Below are positions 17,214 to 26,652 of a stretch of 52,326 nucleotides of DNA, one piece after another. The notes under the pieces are model-generated. The model saw nothing but the letters and a program-made list of their open reading frames with translations, made no database searches and was not told the origin of the DNA. Each line of letters opens with the position of its first letter. The first letter of the stretch is position 1. Made by a program: the position numbers and the translations under genes. Origin of the DNA: a virus; IMG/VR virus record IMGVR_UViG_3300023112_000019, positions 1 to 52,326 of that record; one strand, written 5' to 3'.

Positions 17214-19337
17214 TTATTGTTTCGCCAGAGAAGTAATAATCGTAATTTTACGTAGCTCGAAAGCTGGTACGATTGTTAATTCTACTGTTGCATCACCTTG
17301 AATCTCTTGAGCAGTTGTTGCAGAAACTCTAGCTTCAAATCGTTGGATGTTTCCAAGTTCTTGTAAAGCAGCAAGTTCTCTTACGATACCTGTTTCAAGT
17401 GCAATTCTAGCAAGCGCTGTGTTAGGCTCACCGATATAAGGTTCAGCTACGGTTCTAACGGAATCAATTGCGTCAGCAATAATTCTCATCGTTGTTAATC
17501 TTGTAAAGTCACTGTCGTCTCTAGCAGCAGTTGGAGCATCAGAAATTCTTAATCTATTTTCTTTTGCCTTAATTGCAACATACTTTAGTTTCGCTAATGA
17601 ATTTAGTTTTGTTTTACTAACTCTAAATGGAGCTCTTACACCTGAAACAATCTTGTTGGTAGGCGCGCTAGCAACAGGTAGTCCAGAGTAGAATCCACCG
17701 TAGAATCCAGCCATATTAGCTTGGTATCCAAAACCAGTTTCGTCAGTTGAATTAAAGAATGTTAAGTACATAGCTGTTAAAGAAATGTATTTACCAATAT
17801 CAATTTTGTGACCATTTCTATCTGTTAAGATATCTACATCTGCATCAAATTCTGCTGACGTTGGTAGCCATCCAGATTCTGTAGCAAAGAAGCCTTTCTC
17901 TCTAACTAGAGTTCCAGCAACAAATTTGTTACCTAGAAGTCCTGAGCCATCAAGAACAACATCTCCTGTTGCGTCTGTAGTTGCTTCCTTCCCTACCCAA
18001 AGAGAAATATCTTTAGCTGAGAATGATGCTGGTGCTTTGGTACCAATAACACCTGTTACTTCATTATCGTTTACCGATAGTGAGAAACAAAAGTTTGCTA
18101 GTTGGTAAGCAAAGTTAACTTCATGGAAGTCATCTGATGATAAAGCTGATCCATCAATACCTGTAGTAGCGGAGGCTGCGCCTACACCTGCAGGAAAGAC
18201 TTCTGCTGATCCGTCATCGTTAGTATCCCAAAAGTAAAAGAATTCACCTTGATATTCTTCTACGTGTAGTAGACCAAGTCCATCACCAGCTGAGCCAGCA
18301 ACAGGATATCTACGTCCTACGTCTAAAGAAATATCAGAAGATAAAGTAATAGTGTCGCCATCTGCAACGTTTTTATCATCTAGATATACGTTTTGTGGAA
18401 TGACAATATCAACTTCATCATTTTCTAATGATCTATATGTTTCAGCTAGTGATTCATAAAGTTTCATTTTAGATGGACTAAGTCCGTCTGACCCATCTTC
18501 AAGGTTGTGTGCTGTGTCCGCGTCATATGTAAAGTCAACAGTGATGGCCTCTCCACCAGTTAGTAACGATCCAAGGTCAACGTTAATTTGATCAACGCCA
18601 AGTGTCCCTGTTCCTACTAATAGTGCCCATTCTGTATCTACGAGTTCTACTCCATCTACATATACTACGTGACTTCCTGCATTCGTTTCTGCCTGAGTTA
18701 GGTCGAATGCTTCTGGTCCAGCTGCTGCCATAGCACCAACCGCTTCTGCGGCTACTGATACTGTGTCTTGTGCGACGTCTCTTAAAGAAACGAAAGCGTT
18801 TGCTGTACCAAGGTCAACACCAGCATCGAAAGTTCCAGAGACGATCACTTCTCCGGTATCAATGGGTTGCCCACCTGGGTTGTTATCATATACTAAAAGA
18901 TCTAAAGCGTTTTTAACCTGTAGTCTGCCTTCTACGGCATTAGGACCAACAGTCGCTGGGGTCTGATAGAATACGAAGTAAAGATCAGCTGCAGAGCCGT
19001 CTTTAATTAAAGTTGTGATTGCCGTTGGATCTGTAACTTGGTTATCAGTTCCTACGCCATAAAGTGTTGCTGCTTGTGCATTGATCCTGTGAAGAAACGT
19101 ATTTGTTGAGCCACCAGCTAAAGTTTCATACATACCTCTGACAAGAGTTCCCTCTTTGCCAAATTCGTTTTCACTTTCTTGTGCTCTCACTACTTGCTTC
19201 TTAAGACCAGCTACCCCTTGAGAAGCGGTCCCCAGAACTAGTACGGCAGGTGCTGCAGAAGCTTCGCTTATCTGTAGTCCACCATCTTGTAGTTCATGGA
19301 TAATGCCAGGCAGGTTTTTAAACTTATCTAGAGCCAT
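17214..19337 (-). CDS. Tail sheath protein
   Basis: This 707-residue contractile sheath subunit forms the outer tail tube that shortens on infection. The N-terminus has a PAVLVLGTASQG strand and an EFGKEG ... GMYETLAGG region, typical of the sheath handshake arm and first domain. The C-terminal domain has RLTTMRIIADAIDSV, helices with ALARIALETGIVRELAAL and a closing strand FELRKITIITSL, the sheath family's conserved end. I start at ATG 19337, eight bases after AAGGAG, rather than at the in-frame TTG two codons earlier. The middle (about residues 150-450) is a long Asp/Gly-rich beta insertion, probably surface domains. The order sheath-tube supports the call. Confidence 0.9.
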   Translation of the reverse strand: MALDKFKNLPGIIHELQDGGLQISEASAAPAVLVLGTASQGVAGLKKQVVRAQESENEFGKEGTLVRGMYETLAGGSTNTFLHRINAQAATLYGVGTDNQVTDPTAITTLIKDGSAADLYFVFYQTPATVGPNAVEGRLQVKNALDLLVYDNNPGGQPIDTGEVIVSGTFDAGVDLGTANAFVSLRDVAQDTVSVAAEAVGAMAAAGPEAFDLTQAETNAGSHVVYVDGVELVDTEWALLVGTGTLGVDQINVDLGSLLTGGEAITVDFTYDADTAHNLEDGSDGLSPSKMKLYESLAETYRSLENDEVDIVIPQNVYLDDKNVADGDTITLSSDISLDVGRRYPVAGSAGDGLGLLHVEEYQGEFFYFWDTNDDGSAEVFPAGVGAASATTGIDGSALSSDDFHEVNFAYQLANFCFSLSVNDNEVTGVIGTKAPASFSAKDISLWVGKEATTDATGDVVLDGSGLLGNKFVAGTLVREKGFFATESGWLPTSAEFDADVDILTDRNGHKIDIGKYISLTAMYLTFFNSTDETGFGYQANMAGFYGGFYSGLPVASAPTNKIVSGVRAPFRVSKTKLNSLAKLKYVAIKAKENRLRISDAPTAARDDSDFTRLTTMRIIADAIDSVRTVAEPYIGEPNTALARIALETGIVRELAALQELGNIQRFEARVSATTAQEIQGDATVELTIVPAFELRKITIITSLAKQ

Positions 19338-19349
19338 GTCCAATTCTCC

Positions 19350-20078
19350 TTATTCTGTATCTGTGTTAAGTCTTATTATTAATCTATTAAGAGCCTGTTC
19401 CGTAACTTCGTGACACTTTTCAGTTCTCACGAAATAATAATAAGGTCTGCATTCGTATGAACCGTTACCTAATTGCTTGAACTCATCAGCCTCTCTAATA
19501 TTCATGAAGTATTTCGTAATACCTCTAAATGCAAAAAATGGTCTATTACTTTCCATTAGATTCTCAAACCACAAGGCTAACTCATTTGCTCTTTTGTTAG
19601 TTCTTGCTGTGATGTCGAATTTAACTTCGTTATCAAACCATTGTGAATAAACTATTTTGGCTTGTCCAGGATTGCAGGGATCGTTTGCTATGATCTCTCT
19701 AATTCTTGACTTTACCTCTCTTCGACCTCTGTCGAACCAGGTATTCCCACCTTCCATAGTTCCTGGTGCGCGTCTCTTCATTGAATATAAAACAACACCA
19801 GACAGTTCTTGGTTCGGGTTATCAGGGTCTTCCATTATGTTAGTGGTAGTATAATCATCTTTTAGGATGACCCTTTGTCCGGTTGTTTCCTGATCAATGT
19901 CGATCAGCTCCTTAACTCCATCGATAAAATCTTCGATGCTGCTATGGACAGGAATCTTACTAACGGCTTCACCTCTTCTAGGTTGTGCCTTCGTATAATC
20001 CCTTAAAATCTCTCGTGTTAACTGTTCCTTTAAAAGGAGTTGAGAGTCAGTTAAATCTTCGTTAAAATTGAAACTCAT
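19350..20078 (-). CDS. Putative tail terminator protein
   Basis: This 242-residue protein lies immediately upstream of the sheath gene (12-nt gap). The segment WFDNEVKFDITARTNKRANE (residues about 149-168) followed by an aromatic helix resembles tail terminators of contractile phages, where an FD-strand is followed by a helix rich in A/R and a LxE(N/D)LM motif. These proteins cap the tube and sheath and join the tail to the neck. The ATG overlaps the stop of the gene before as ATGA. Assignment is from position and this short pattern. Confidence 0.5.
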   Translation of the reverse strand: MSFNFNEDLTDSQLLLKEQLTREILRDYTKAQPRRGEAVSKIPVHSSIEDFIDGVKELIDIDQETTGQRVILKDDYTTTNIMEDPDNPNQELSGVVLYSMKRRAPGTMEGGNTWFDRGRREVKSRIREIIANDPCNPGQAKIVYSQWFDNEVKFDITARTNKRANELALWFENLMESNRPFFAFRGITKYFMNIREADEFKQLGNGSYECRPYYYFVRTEKCHEVTEQALNRLIIRLNTDTE

Positions 20079-20674
20079 ACTAAAAAACTCTTGTCAATCA
20101 CAGATATGATTCTGATCCTATAGTACTCTATTCTCCCATTATTGTCCAATCGGTAAGGTTCAACCGAAAGGATTTCATAGGCTTCTCGAATAGAGCTAGG
20201 GGATAAAATCTTACCGCTTAGATCTTTCTTGATTTGTATTATGCTGTCGAATCTGTTGGGAATATTATCCCCATCATCTAAAGCGTTCTTTATAAAGTCC
20301 CATTCAAAGTAGGCTGTCTTGTATTCAGTTTGAGATTCGCCTTCTTGCTTAAACTTCTTATGAATAGAGTAAGCTTGTGAATGGTTTATGTATGTTCTTA
20401 CTACAATGTCTGAATAGTAATATCCAAGACCACTGCAGTTATCGCAAGGGATGTCTTTGTTTGCTTCGTTGCTTCGACTGGTCTTTGTGCACTCACATTT
20501 CTTTGGCACTCCGTCTTCTATTCTAGCTCTACGAAAGATAACTTCTGTTCCTATATCATCTGTGTACAGGAGGTCGTGAACCTCTTTCCTGATGTCCACT
20601 CCTGAAATAGGTTCCTCGTCGCCTCCATATATATTTAGGCACTGAGTACTTTTCTTATAAAGATCTGCGCCCAT
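20075..20674 (-). CDS. Neck or head-completion protein with Cys4 zinc-like site
   Basis: This 199-residue protein carries a CxC pair (KCECTK) about residues 59-61 and CDNCSGLGY about residues 76-84: CxC, then CxxCxGxG, the DnaJ-type zinc turn. Similar Cys4 knuckles occur in some phage neck/stopper proteins, where the text after the last Cys is GxGY. It overlaps the upstream connector-like gene by 20 nt and the tail-terminator candidate by 4 nt, so it sits in the head-tail joining cluster. The rest is beta-rich (YEILSVEPYRLDNNGRIEYY). I infer a stopper or adaptor role. Confidence 0.5.
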   Translation of the reverse strand: MGADLYKKSTQCLNIYGGDEEPISGVDIRKEVHDLLYTDDIGTEVIFRRARIEDGVPKKCECTKTSRSNEANKDIPCDNCSGLGYYYSDIVVRTYINHSQAYSIHKKFKQEGESQTEYKTAYFEWDFIKNALDDGDNIPNRFDSIIQIKKDLSGKILSPSSIREAYEILSVEPYRLDNNGRIEYYRIRIISVIDKSFLV

Positions 20675-21368
20675 ATATATCTCGCGTTCCTATGTTTGTT
20701 TTGTATTTGCGTCCGTTTATTTGTATCTCGTTATTACCTCGTGGTGCACCATAATGATCTGATGCCCATCTTCTACCAACGGTTGGCTTATTAGTATCAC
20801 ACTGACCTTTTTCAACTAGTTGAGCCAGCTTAGGTTTGTATGGCATAGCGCCGGAGTCAGTCAGTCCAAGACAATTCATTAAAGGATCTTCACATTCTCT
20901 TACAGAGTATTCGTACTTGAAGCCTTCACATTCTAGCCAGTCTATCATTTTTGATACACCGTCACTATCAGCAGAGCCTCCACCTTTAGAAACAGAGAAG
21001 TCTCCAAGCTGTTTGAATGCTTTGCTTCCTGTTGTCCCTCTGAACTCTTCAGTATTGTAAAGGATAATTAAAGCTACTTTATAAGCAACCCATTTATTTG
21101 CATATCTTTTCCACTTATCGTCAATGGTGCAATTGGCTAGGTCTTGAGCCACAATAGACCATTCAAGGATGAGCTGGTTAATTACATCGTCTGGTATCTC
21201 TGTTACAAAAGAACCAACGAGTCTTCTAACATCAAGTACTGATGCGCACATTGGTGTCATCTCTGTAGTAAAGTAACTACAGAACTCATCTAGCATTACT
21301 GTATCATCTAGGGCTTCGATGCCTGGTGATATCTTAATCTCAATAAGACTATTAATATTCAGTATCAT
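20655..21368 (-). CDS. Putative head-tail connector (adaptor) protein
   Basis: This 237-residue protein has helices in the first half (VINQLILEWSIVAQDLA, then YANKWVAYKVALIIL), followed by KAFKQLGDFSVSKGGG. That is reminiscent of gp6-like/gp15-like adaptor proteins, in which a helical bundle is followed by a short K(x)LGD(F/Y)S motif. It overlaps the fibre gene upstream by 17 nt and the neck gene downstream by 20 nt. The C-terminal 60 residues are basic and Gly-rich. Function is inferred from pattern and gene order. Confidence 0.5.
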   Translation of the reverse strand: MILNINSLIEIKISPGIEALDDTVMLDEFCSYFTTEMTPMCASVLDVRRLVGSFVTEIPDDVINQLILEWSIVAQDLANCTIDDKWKRYANKWVAYKVALIILYNTEEFRGTTGSKAFKQLGDFSVSKGGGSADSDGVSKMIDWLECEGFKYEYSVRECEDPLMNCLGLTDSGAMPYKPKLAQLVEKGQCDTNKPTVGRRWASDHYGAPRGNNEIQINGRKYKTNIGTRDIYGRRSL

Positions 21369-24300
21369 ATGGAATACCTTTGACGCTAGCTCTGTTCTTT
21401 CTAGGCGCTTCCGGCTCTACCATAAAGGTAAGAAAAGGATCTGCCCATTCAACTACTCGTCCAACTTTAATTCTTCTGTCATCATCTTTTCTTAATCTAT
21501 CTGAAGCAAACCATTGTGCTTGATTCATATATGGACTTAGTCCTTCATCATCTACGAAGTCTAAACATGTCATACCTGCAGCATTTGATTCCGAACAAAG
21601 AAGTCCGTTTGCTGCTCTTTCTGATCTGTACAATCTTGCAACTGATGTACCGCCAGTAAGATTTCCTGGACTAGTAATTGTCGCAGATGTATCTGATACC
21701 ACAATGCTGTTACCCATCTTTCCTGGGCCAGCCCATCTAATATCTATGTAGTCTCCATAAGCTGTAGCAAAACAGTTATGACCATCACCAGCTGTCTGTG
21801 GGTCTGGACCGTCAAAAGCAGAAGTTCTATTTATTGCATCTGCAAGTTGAACAGCTTCTTCAGCTGCTGTAACTCCAGCTTCATATTGAAGCCATGTTGG
21901 AGTCGTTCCACTAGCAACAGCAGTTAATGTAATTACTGCACCAGGAATAGAAGCACCAGGAGTTAACACAACTGTGTCTCCAGGAGTTCCTGCGCCGGTT
22001 ACTCTTAGTCTTCCTTTGGCTGTTTCTCCACCCAGGAATGCTCTAATGAAAAAGTCATTACCAGCATCCATGTATGTTGCATCATTCAGTGTGTCTATTA
22101 AATTGTTTCTTGTTATGTCTGCTGCTGCATTTGGATCCGCATCAGCTGAGATATCAAATTCTCCTAATGCTGGAACTGCGCCAGCACTCTTTGCTGTGTA
22201 GACTTTTGCTGCAGTAGCTGTGTCTAATGTTATTATATCGTTATTGGATAGTGATCCAGTTGAAACTATCTCTGCTTCAGCATAACCAACTCTGGCTACA
22301 TACAGTGCGTCTCCTGGTCTCCATCCTATTCCTAAAGAATGTTCCCCAACATTGGCTCGTATTTTTCCAGACATTCTAATTCTTCCTACTGCACCAGCAG
22401 CGACATCTTCGTCTACTACGCCTGATGCATGCCAGAATAAATCAGAGTTTGGTGGTGTCTCTAAGACAGCACCTGCTTCTGCTGGGTCTGAATAAGGAAT
22501 CCAGAAAGAACCATCTGCTCTAAGGATAACTGGTGAGCCTTTTAGGACAGGTCTTCCAGTAGAGTTTAATGAATCTGTCACGTGGTTTTGTGCTAGATCA
22601 TTTGTTCCGCCAATTATATCTTGAGATAGTGAAGGATCTAAAGCTACGATAGGAGTCCCGTCAGTAAATGGAATTCCTTCGATTACTGTTGTTTGACCTA
22701 CAGTTGGTGAATTGATAGAGACTGAACCACTTGATGATTCAACAGCTATGTTTGAGACTGCGTCTATATCTAAACCTGAAGTCGAGGAGATTCCTGCTCC
22801 AACATTTATGAAGGCTAAGTTCCTGCTCATCTCTAGACCAGTAATCTTAAACTCTCCGATTAGTGCCGAGGATGAATCTTTAATTAATAGGTTCTTTGCG
22901 CCAGTTGTATCTAATACAAAGTCTCCATTAGCTTGAGCATCGTAAACACTCTGTAATGTATTGCCTGCAGATGTTGCGATCTCTATATCTTGTCCTACTC
23001 TAGTAAGAGTAATACCTGCGCCTTCACTAACTGTTACGATACCTGATAAAGCTGTATCACCAAATTTAGCAAAAGACTTAACTACGTTGTGTGGATTAGA
23101 AGCTAGAAAGTGAGCGGCTACTGCCGAGTGACCAGATCCATCATCAAGCCTGTGTGCCGCATTCGCAGCTAATTCAGAGTTAACATCATAGATATCTAAG
23201 TTCATTGACTCAGCAGTAATTTCACCAAGAGCATCCATTGAAATCTTGGTTACTGCGCTTCCATCCTTGATTAAGAATCTTGGTGTAGATTCAAAACCAG
23301 CGGCTGATTGAGTAGTAATGATTTCATGCTTACCAGTTACTAGGTCATGTTCTATATCTAGAACCGCTAGGTTGGTAGCATTTCCAAGTGCTAAGGCGTT
23401 AACTTCATTAATCGAACCAAAGATACTTTGATTAACAGTTCCTAAAGATCCTTCTCCAATCTCTGTTAGATTAGCGCTTCCTCTAGAATCTAAGAATGTT
23501 AATTCTCCAGTACTGTTTTCTAGTCTTGGAGATATAAGTTTAGTTGCTGTTTCTATATCTGCGAGAGCATCAATGCTCCCGTCTGAATCAATTGTTATAT
23601 TTACTACGGCACCAGGTCCGATCGTTAGCTTGTCTGCATCTAAGAAATCTATTGTACTAATTCCACCATCTACAACTAGTGCAGGTGTATTAGGGTTTCC
23701 AGATCCATTAACAAAGTTAACTGGTCCTCCGCCAAAAGTTGTTGTAACTGTTGCTGGAGCTGATTGATCATATATTTGCTGGAAGTCTGTCCCAGTAAAA
23801 CCACCAGAGATTTCATTGATCGCGCCAATAATACTCTGAGCTATAGTTGATAAGCCTGTAACTCCACTTTCAGATAGGGCTACGCTGGCTGTAAGATAAA
23901 GATCTTTAAGTTGAAGTTCTCTCCCGCTTGTCAGGAGAGTGTCATTAACACCAGAGGTCGTTCCAAATGTAAGGTCTGAGTTAGCAGATCTAACTCCATC
24001 CTTCGAAAGAAACATGTCATTAACGCCATTTGTTACCTTAAAGGTATTGGGATTTATTTTAAGGTTGCCGGAACTATCAAGTTCTATTTCCCCAACGGCA
24101 CCTAAAGAAAGAGATCTACCTGGAGCTACAGAAATAAACCTACCATTATCATAGGCATCCTGTAATGTTGTTGTTCCAAATGTATCTTCTATTGTTTTTA
24201 TTCTAGATAGCGAGCCTTCTGCTGGGTCTATTAGGACTGCAGGAGAGTATGTTCCACTTTTAAGAATCTCATGCTGTGTATCACTTACAGCTTGAGCTAA

Positions 24301-24417
24301 CTCATTTGGATCCTCTGCGACTACATCATCTCCGATGATAACACCCTGGTCATTTATTCTAAATACCCATTCGTCTATTATCCCTGTATCTATTTTTTTT
24401 ATTCTAAATTGTGACAA
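21352..24417 (-). CDS. Fibre-like appendage protein, 1021 residues
   Basis: This is a long, Ser/Thr/Asp/Gly-rich beta protein with repeated short modules: IAQSIIGAINEIS and VNQSIFGSINEVN are two copies of the same turn, and GSGNPN-, GVND-, GAGI-type loops recur. Such modules form trimeric shafts in phage fibres. It starts at TTG 24417 with SD AGGGAG six bases upstream, inside the end of the HNH gene. The C-terminal 80 residues change character (Cys, Trp, charged; WFASDRLRKDDDRRIKVGRV), perhaps an attachment or capping domain. It is encoded between the capsid and neck genes rather than after the baseplate, so it could be a head or neck fibre. No receptor-binding domain is recognised. Confidence 0.55.
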   Translation of the reverse strand: MSQFRIKKIDTGIIDEWVFRINDQGVIIGDDVVAEDPNELAQAVSDTQHEILKSGTYSPAVLIDPAEGSLSRIKTIEDTFGTTTLQDAYDNGRFISVAPGRSLSLGAVGEIELDSSGNLKINPNTFKVTNGVNDMFLSKDGVRSANSDLTFGTTSGVNDTLLTSGRELQLKDLYLTASVALSESGVTGLSTIAQSIIGAINEISGGFTGTDFQQIYDQSAPATVTTTFGGGPVNFVNGSGNPNTPALVVDGGISTIDFLDADKLTIGPGAVVNITIDSDGSIDALADIETATKLISPRLENSTGELTFLDSRGSANLTEIGEGSLGTVNQSIFGSINEVNALALGNATNLAVLDIEHDLVTGKHEIITTQSAAGFESTPRFLIKDGSAVTKISMDALGEITAESMNLDIYDVNSELAANAAHRLDDGSGHSAVAAHFLASNPHNVVKSFAKFGDTALSGIVTVSEGAGITLTRVGQDIEIATSAGNTLQSVYDAQANGDFVLDTTGAKNLLIKDSSSALIGEFKITGLEMSRNLAFINVGAGISSTSGLDIDAVSNIAVESSSGSVSINSPTVGQTTVIEGIPFTDGTPIVALDPSLSQDIIGGTNDLAQNHVTDSLNSTGRPVLKGSPVILRADGSFWIPYSDPAEAGAVLETPPNSDLFWHASGVVDEDVAAGAVGRIRMSGKIRANVGEHSLGIGWRPGDALYVARVGYAEAEIVSTGSLSNNDIITLDTATAAKVYTAKSAGAVPALGEFDISADADPNAAADITRNNLIDTLNDATYMDAGNDFFIRAFLGGETAKGRLRVTGAGTPGDTVVLTPGASIPGAVITLTAVASGTTPTWLQYEAGVTAAEEAVQLADAINRTSAFDGPDPQTAGDGHNCFATAYGDYIDIRWAGPGKMGNSIVVSDTSATITSPGNLTGGTSVARLYRSERAANGLLCSESNAAGMTCLDFVDDEGLSPYMNQAQWFASDRLRKDDDRRIKVGRVVEWADPFLTFMVEPEAPRKNRASVKGIPYDTEY

Positions 24418-24943
24418 GGCTATCTCCCTTGATAATATTATCTGTAGCAGTTAACACTTGAAGATTTTGAGGGGCATGCAGTCCGCCTTTAGAAAGTGGA
24501 ATTATGTGATCAACATGATGCTTAATTCCTGTTTCTTTTTCTAGCTTTTTTGCTTCTTTATAAAACTCTCGAATCATGCTATTGTCTTCTTCTGTCAGCG
24601 ATGATGGAGTTCCATTAATCTTATTTGCCCTATATTTTCCGTTTAATGCCAGCTTATTCTCTGGGCTTACTTTGTATGTGGCTCTCTTCTTCCTGTTAAT
24701 CTTTTCTCTGTTTTTTTTGCTATATTCTTTATTGTACTCTTTAATTCTATCTTCATATCTGAAGTAGTCTTCTTTGCACTTCTTTAATATCTTTTCTTTA
24801 CTGCTCTCGTAGTGTTTCTTTTTAGCTACTTTGATTTTATCTTTATTCTTGTCTCTATATTCCTTACAGCATAGTTTGCACCAATGTGCTTTTCCAAACT
24901 CTTCTAGGCCTATTTCTGTTTTACATTTAGAACAAACTCTCAT
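24404..24943 (-). CDS. HNH homing-type endonuclease
   Basis: This 179-residue free-standing HNH nuclease has an N-terminal Cys knuckle (CSKCKTEIG, then CKLCCKEY, residues 4-29), a very Lys-rich helical middle, and HHVDHIIPLSKGG ... NLQVL ... NIIKGD (residues about 141-176). The last is the HNH metal-binding pattern with the DHI core and terminal N/K. Such genes are mobile and cleave DNA near their insertion point. It sits inside the appendage block between a small Cys protein and the 1021-residue fibre gene and overlaps the latter's TTG start by 14 nt. A short duplicate of its N-terminal coding sequence lies 284 bp upstream. Confidence 0.85.
   Translation of the reverse strand: MRVCSKCKTEIGLEEFGKAHWCKLCCKEYRDKNKDKIKVAKKKHYESSKEKILKKCKEDYFRYEDRIKEYNKEYSKKNREKINRKKRATYKVSPENKLALNGKYRANKINGTPSSLTEEDNSMIREFYKEAKKLEKETGIKHHVDHIIPLSKGGLHAPQNLQVLTATDNIIKGDSLVTI
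24924..24938. repeat. 15-bp direct repeat, copy within HNH gene start
   Basis: CATTTAGAACAAACT on the plus strand (AGTTTGTTCTAAATG in the coding sense, encoding VCSKC with flanking bases) is exactly repeated at 25208-25222. The match extends to 18 of 19 bases. See the short reading frame at 25165-25227. Confidence 0.8.
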
Positions 24944-24946
24944 AAC

Positions 24947-25165
24947 TTATCCTTGTGTGGCCACTTTAGCAAAGACTTTGGACACAGCCAGGCTGTGCAC
25001 ATCGTTCTGATTGTTGTTGTGTAAAACCTCAAGCGAGCCACAGTCGCCACAAGCAGGTAAAGAAATAAAGCTAGTAGATATGCTTAGCGCAGAATAAGCG
25101 TGTGCATGCAGAGATCCGCAAACACACTTCTGAATTAATTGTGTATCTTCAACCTTAGTAATCAT
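24947..25165 (-). CDS. Small Cys-rich protein, possible zinc ribbon
   Basis: This 72-residue protein has a CVC pair at residues 14-16 and CGDC at about 39-42, the CxC...CxxC spacing of a small zinc ribbon, with His residues in between. Its ATG overlaps the stop of a 20-codon reading frame as TAATG, and its own stop is three bases before the HNH start codon. It could be a small virion or regulatory protein, or cargo carried with the adjacent homing gene. I do not recognise the family. Confidence 0.5.
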   Translation of the reverse strand: MITKVEDTQLIQKCVCGSLHAHAYSALSISTSFISLPACGDCGSLEVLHNNNQNDVHSLAVSKVFAKVATQG

Positions 25166-25227
25166 TAGTTACCTACCTTGTTACTTTTTCTGCGGTTATC
25201 TTCTCTGCATTTAGAACAAACTTTCAC
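25165..25227 (-). CDS. Tiny Cys-knuckle reading frame, likely HNH remnant
   Basis: This is a 20-codon frame starting at GTG 25227, three bases after the stop of the 450-residue gene, and ending TAA at 25165, which overlaps the next ATG. It reads MKVCSKCREDNRR..., very close to the HNH protein's first residues MRVCSKCKTE. The 15-bp exact DNA repeat with the HNH start suggests duplication or a remnant left by insertion of the mobile gene. Too short to be confident that it is expressed. Confidence 0.35.
   Translation of the reverse strand: MKVCSKCREDNRRKSNKVGN
25208..25222. repeat. 15-bp direct repeat, upstream copy
   Basis: Second exact copy of CATTTAGAACAAACT (first at 24924-24938), 284 bp apart, flanking the small Cys-rich gene. 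It lies inside the 20-codon frame resembling the HNH N-terminus. Confidence 0.8.
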
Positions 25228-25229
25228 TT

Positions 25230-26582
25230 CTAGTTACCGACAGTTGTATAAGTTCCGAATACCTTTGCAGCGCCAACGGCTACACTGTCGTACTCAAAGA
25301 AGAACCCATATTGATTCATATCAACAACTGATAAGTTGCTATAGTTTAAACTTCCTGCATCTGGTGTTAGTGTCACAGATGATGGAGAGTTAGTTAATTG
25401 ATGTTTAAAGTTTACGCCTGCTCCGAAGAATACTCCGCCAGCATTGTCTGATATAACTCTTTGTCCAAAGTATCCAGTTTCCTGAACCCCAGACTTAAGA
25501 ACATGAAGACCTGTTACTAGTGTTGACGTCTCATCAAGATTCATTAGTAGATCTGCTGAAGCTAGGTTCGCACCTGTATCTCCATCCATTGTTACAAAGA
25601 ATCTTCCTGCTGCACTACCGTCTGCTCTATCTAATTGTATATGTAATTCATCTGAATCCAAATCTAGCTTAGCGTCTGTTAGGTCAGCTGTACCTACTGA
25701 CACCTGAGTGGATGCCACTAAATTCACAGCTGTTACATCACCTACCGAAACTACATCTCCGGCCTCATCAAAAGATAAGACTAGTGCATCTAGTCCATTT
25801 CTAACTTCAAAGACACCTGCGTCTGAGTTCCCGTCTGTTGCGTCATCAGCATCTAGTCTAAAGACAAAATCTTTATGTGAGTAGAACTCTAGCTTGTCTG
25901 CTCCAAACATAATATAGGAAGCATCTGTTTCACCTTGCTCTGCAATCTTCTTTCCTACTTGAACTAATGTGTCATCTGTAGTAGTAAGGATTCCAGTTAC
26001 ACCTAGTGTTCCACCAACCGTCATAGCGTCTATGACAGTAGTGGTATCTCCAAGAGCGTCTCCTAGAGTTGTATCTCCATTAATTAATAAATCTGTTGTT
26101 ACTGTTAGCGGACCCTGCATTGACTGAGCGCCGGCCAATTCAACATATCTGTCATCTAGGGTTACACCCTCTACTAGTCCACCTGACATGATACTATCAA
26201 TATCTGCCTGATGTTCTACTAGTGCTGTTTGAACTCTGTCTGATGCAAGGTTCCCAATCGCTGTAACCTCGACAACATTTGCGTGATGCTGTACCGGGTC
26301 AGTAACTAGAACGTATGAAATATGGTCAGTTAAGCTGGAACTAATTGTTCCGATTGCTGTATCTAGTGCTTCGACCATCACCTTAAATGATGAATCATCA
26401 GCGATAAAGTTGTTAGAGTCCATGTCTAGCGTGAGTCCAGCTCCTGCTAATACTTCCTGAAGTGCTCTAATAGCATCTTGCAGGTCGTTAACATGGGCAG
26501 CACTAACAACGTCTTCCCCATCTATTTTTGTATAGACAGGATTTGTAAATGTATCTATTCCTGATGGGAAAATTGATGCCAT
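25230..26582 (-). CDS. Fibre-like virion protein, 450 residues
   Basis: The first 45 residues (FPSGIDTF, then VVSAAHVNDLQDAIRALQEVL) form a pattern common at the N-terminus of phage head- or tail-fibre proteins, where an S/A-x-HVNxLxDAIxAL helix anchors the trimer. The rest is Asp/Thr/Gly-rich beta repeats (GDTTLGDALGDTT, VGGTLGVTG), with LDLDSDELHIQLDRADG resembling shaft modules. The C-terminus (FFFEYDSVAVGAAKVFGTY) may be a small end domain. SD is AGAGGA; an extended -10 promoter lies 60 bases upstream. Adhesion or surface decoration is inferred. Confidence 0.55.
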   Translation of the reverse strand: MASIFPSGIDTFTNPVYTKIDGEDVVSAAHVNDLQDAIRALQEVLAGAGLTLDMDSNNFIADDSSFKVMVEALDTAIGTISSSLTDHISYVLVTDPVQHHANVVEVTAIGNLASDRVQTALVEHQADIDSIMSGGLVEGVTLDDRYVELAGAQSMQGPLTVTTDLLINGDTTLGDALGDTTTVIDAMTVGGTLGVTGILTTTDDTLVQVGKKIAEQGETDASYIMFGADKLEFYSHKDFVFRLDADDATDGNSDAGVFEVRNGLDALVLSFDEAGDVVSVGDVTAVNLVASTQVSVGTADLTDAKLDLDSDELHIQLDRADGSAAGRFFVTMDGDTGANLASADLLMNLDETSTLVTGLHVLKSGVQETGYFGQRVISDNAGGVFFGAGVNFKHQLTNSPSSVTLTPDAGSLNYSNLSVVDMNQYGFFFEYDSVAVGAAKVFGTYTTVGN

Positions 26583-26643
26583 GGTTATTCCTCTCGTTTC
26601 TGTTTAATTTTAATAGTTTATGTAGTCATTCACTTTGTAAATG

Positions 26644-26652
26644 ATTATATCA
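26644..26652 (-). promoter_or_regulatory. Extended -10 promoter upstream of 450-residue fibre gene
   Basis: On the minus strand TGATATAAT is a perfect TATAAT with the TGn extension; no convincing -35 box is seen at 16-18 bases. Predicted start is near 26637, giving a leader of about 55 bases before the ATG at 26582. The TGA is also the stop codon of a 34-residue frame. Extended -10 promoters can work without a -35. Confidence 0.45.
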
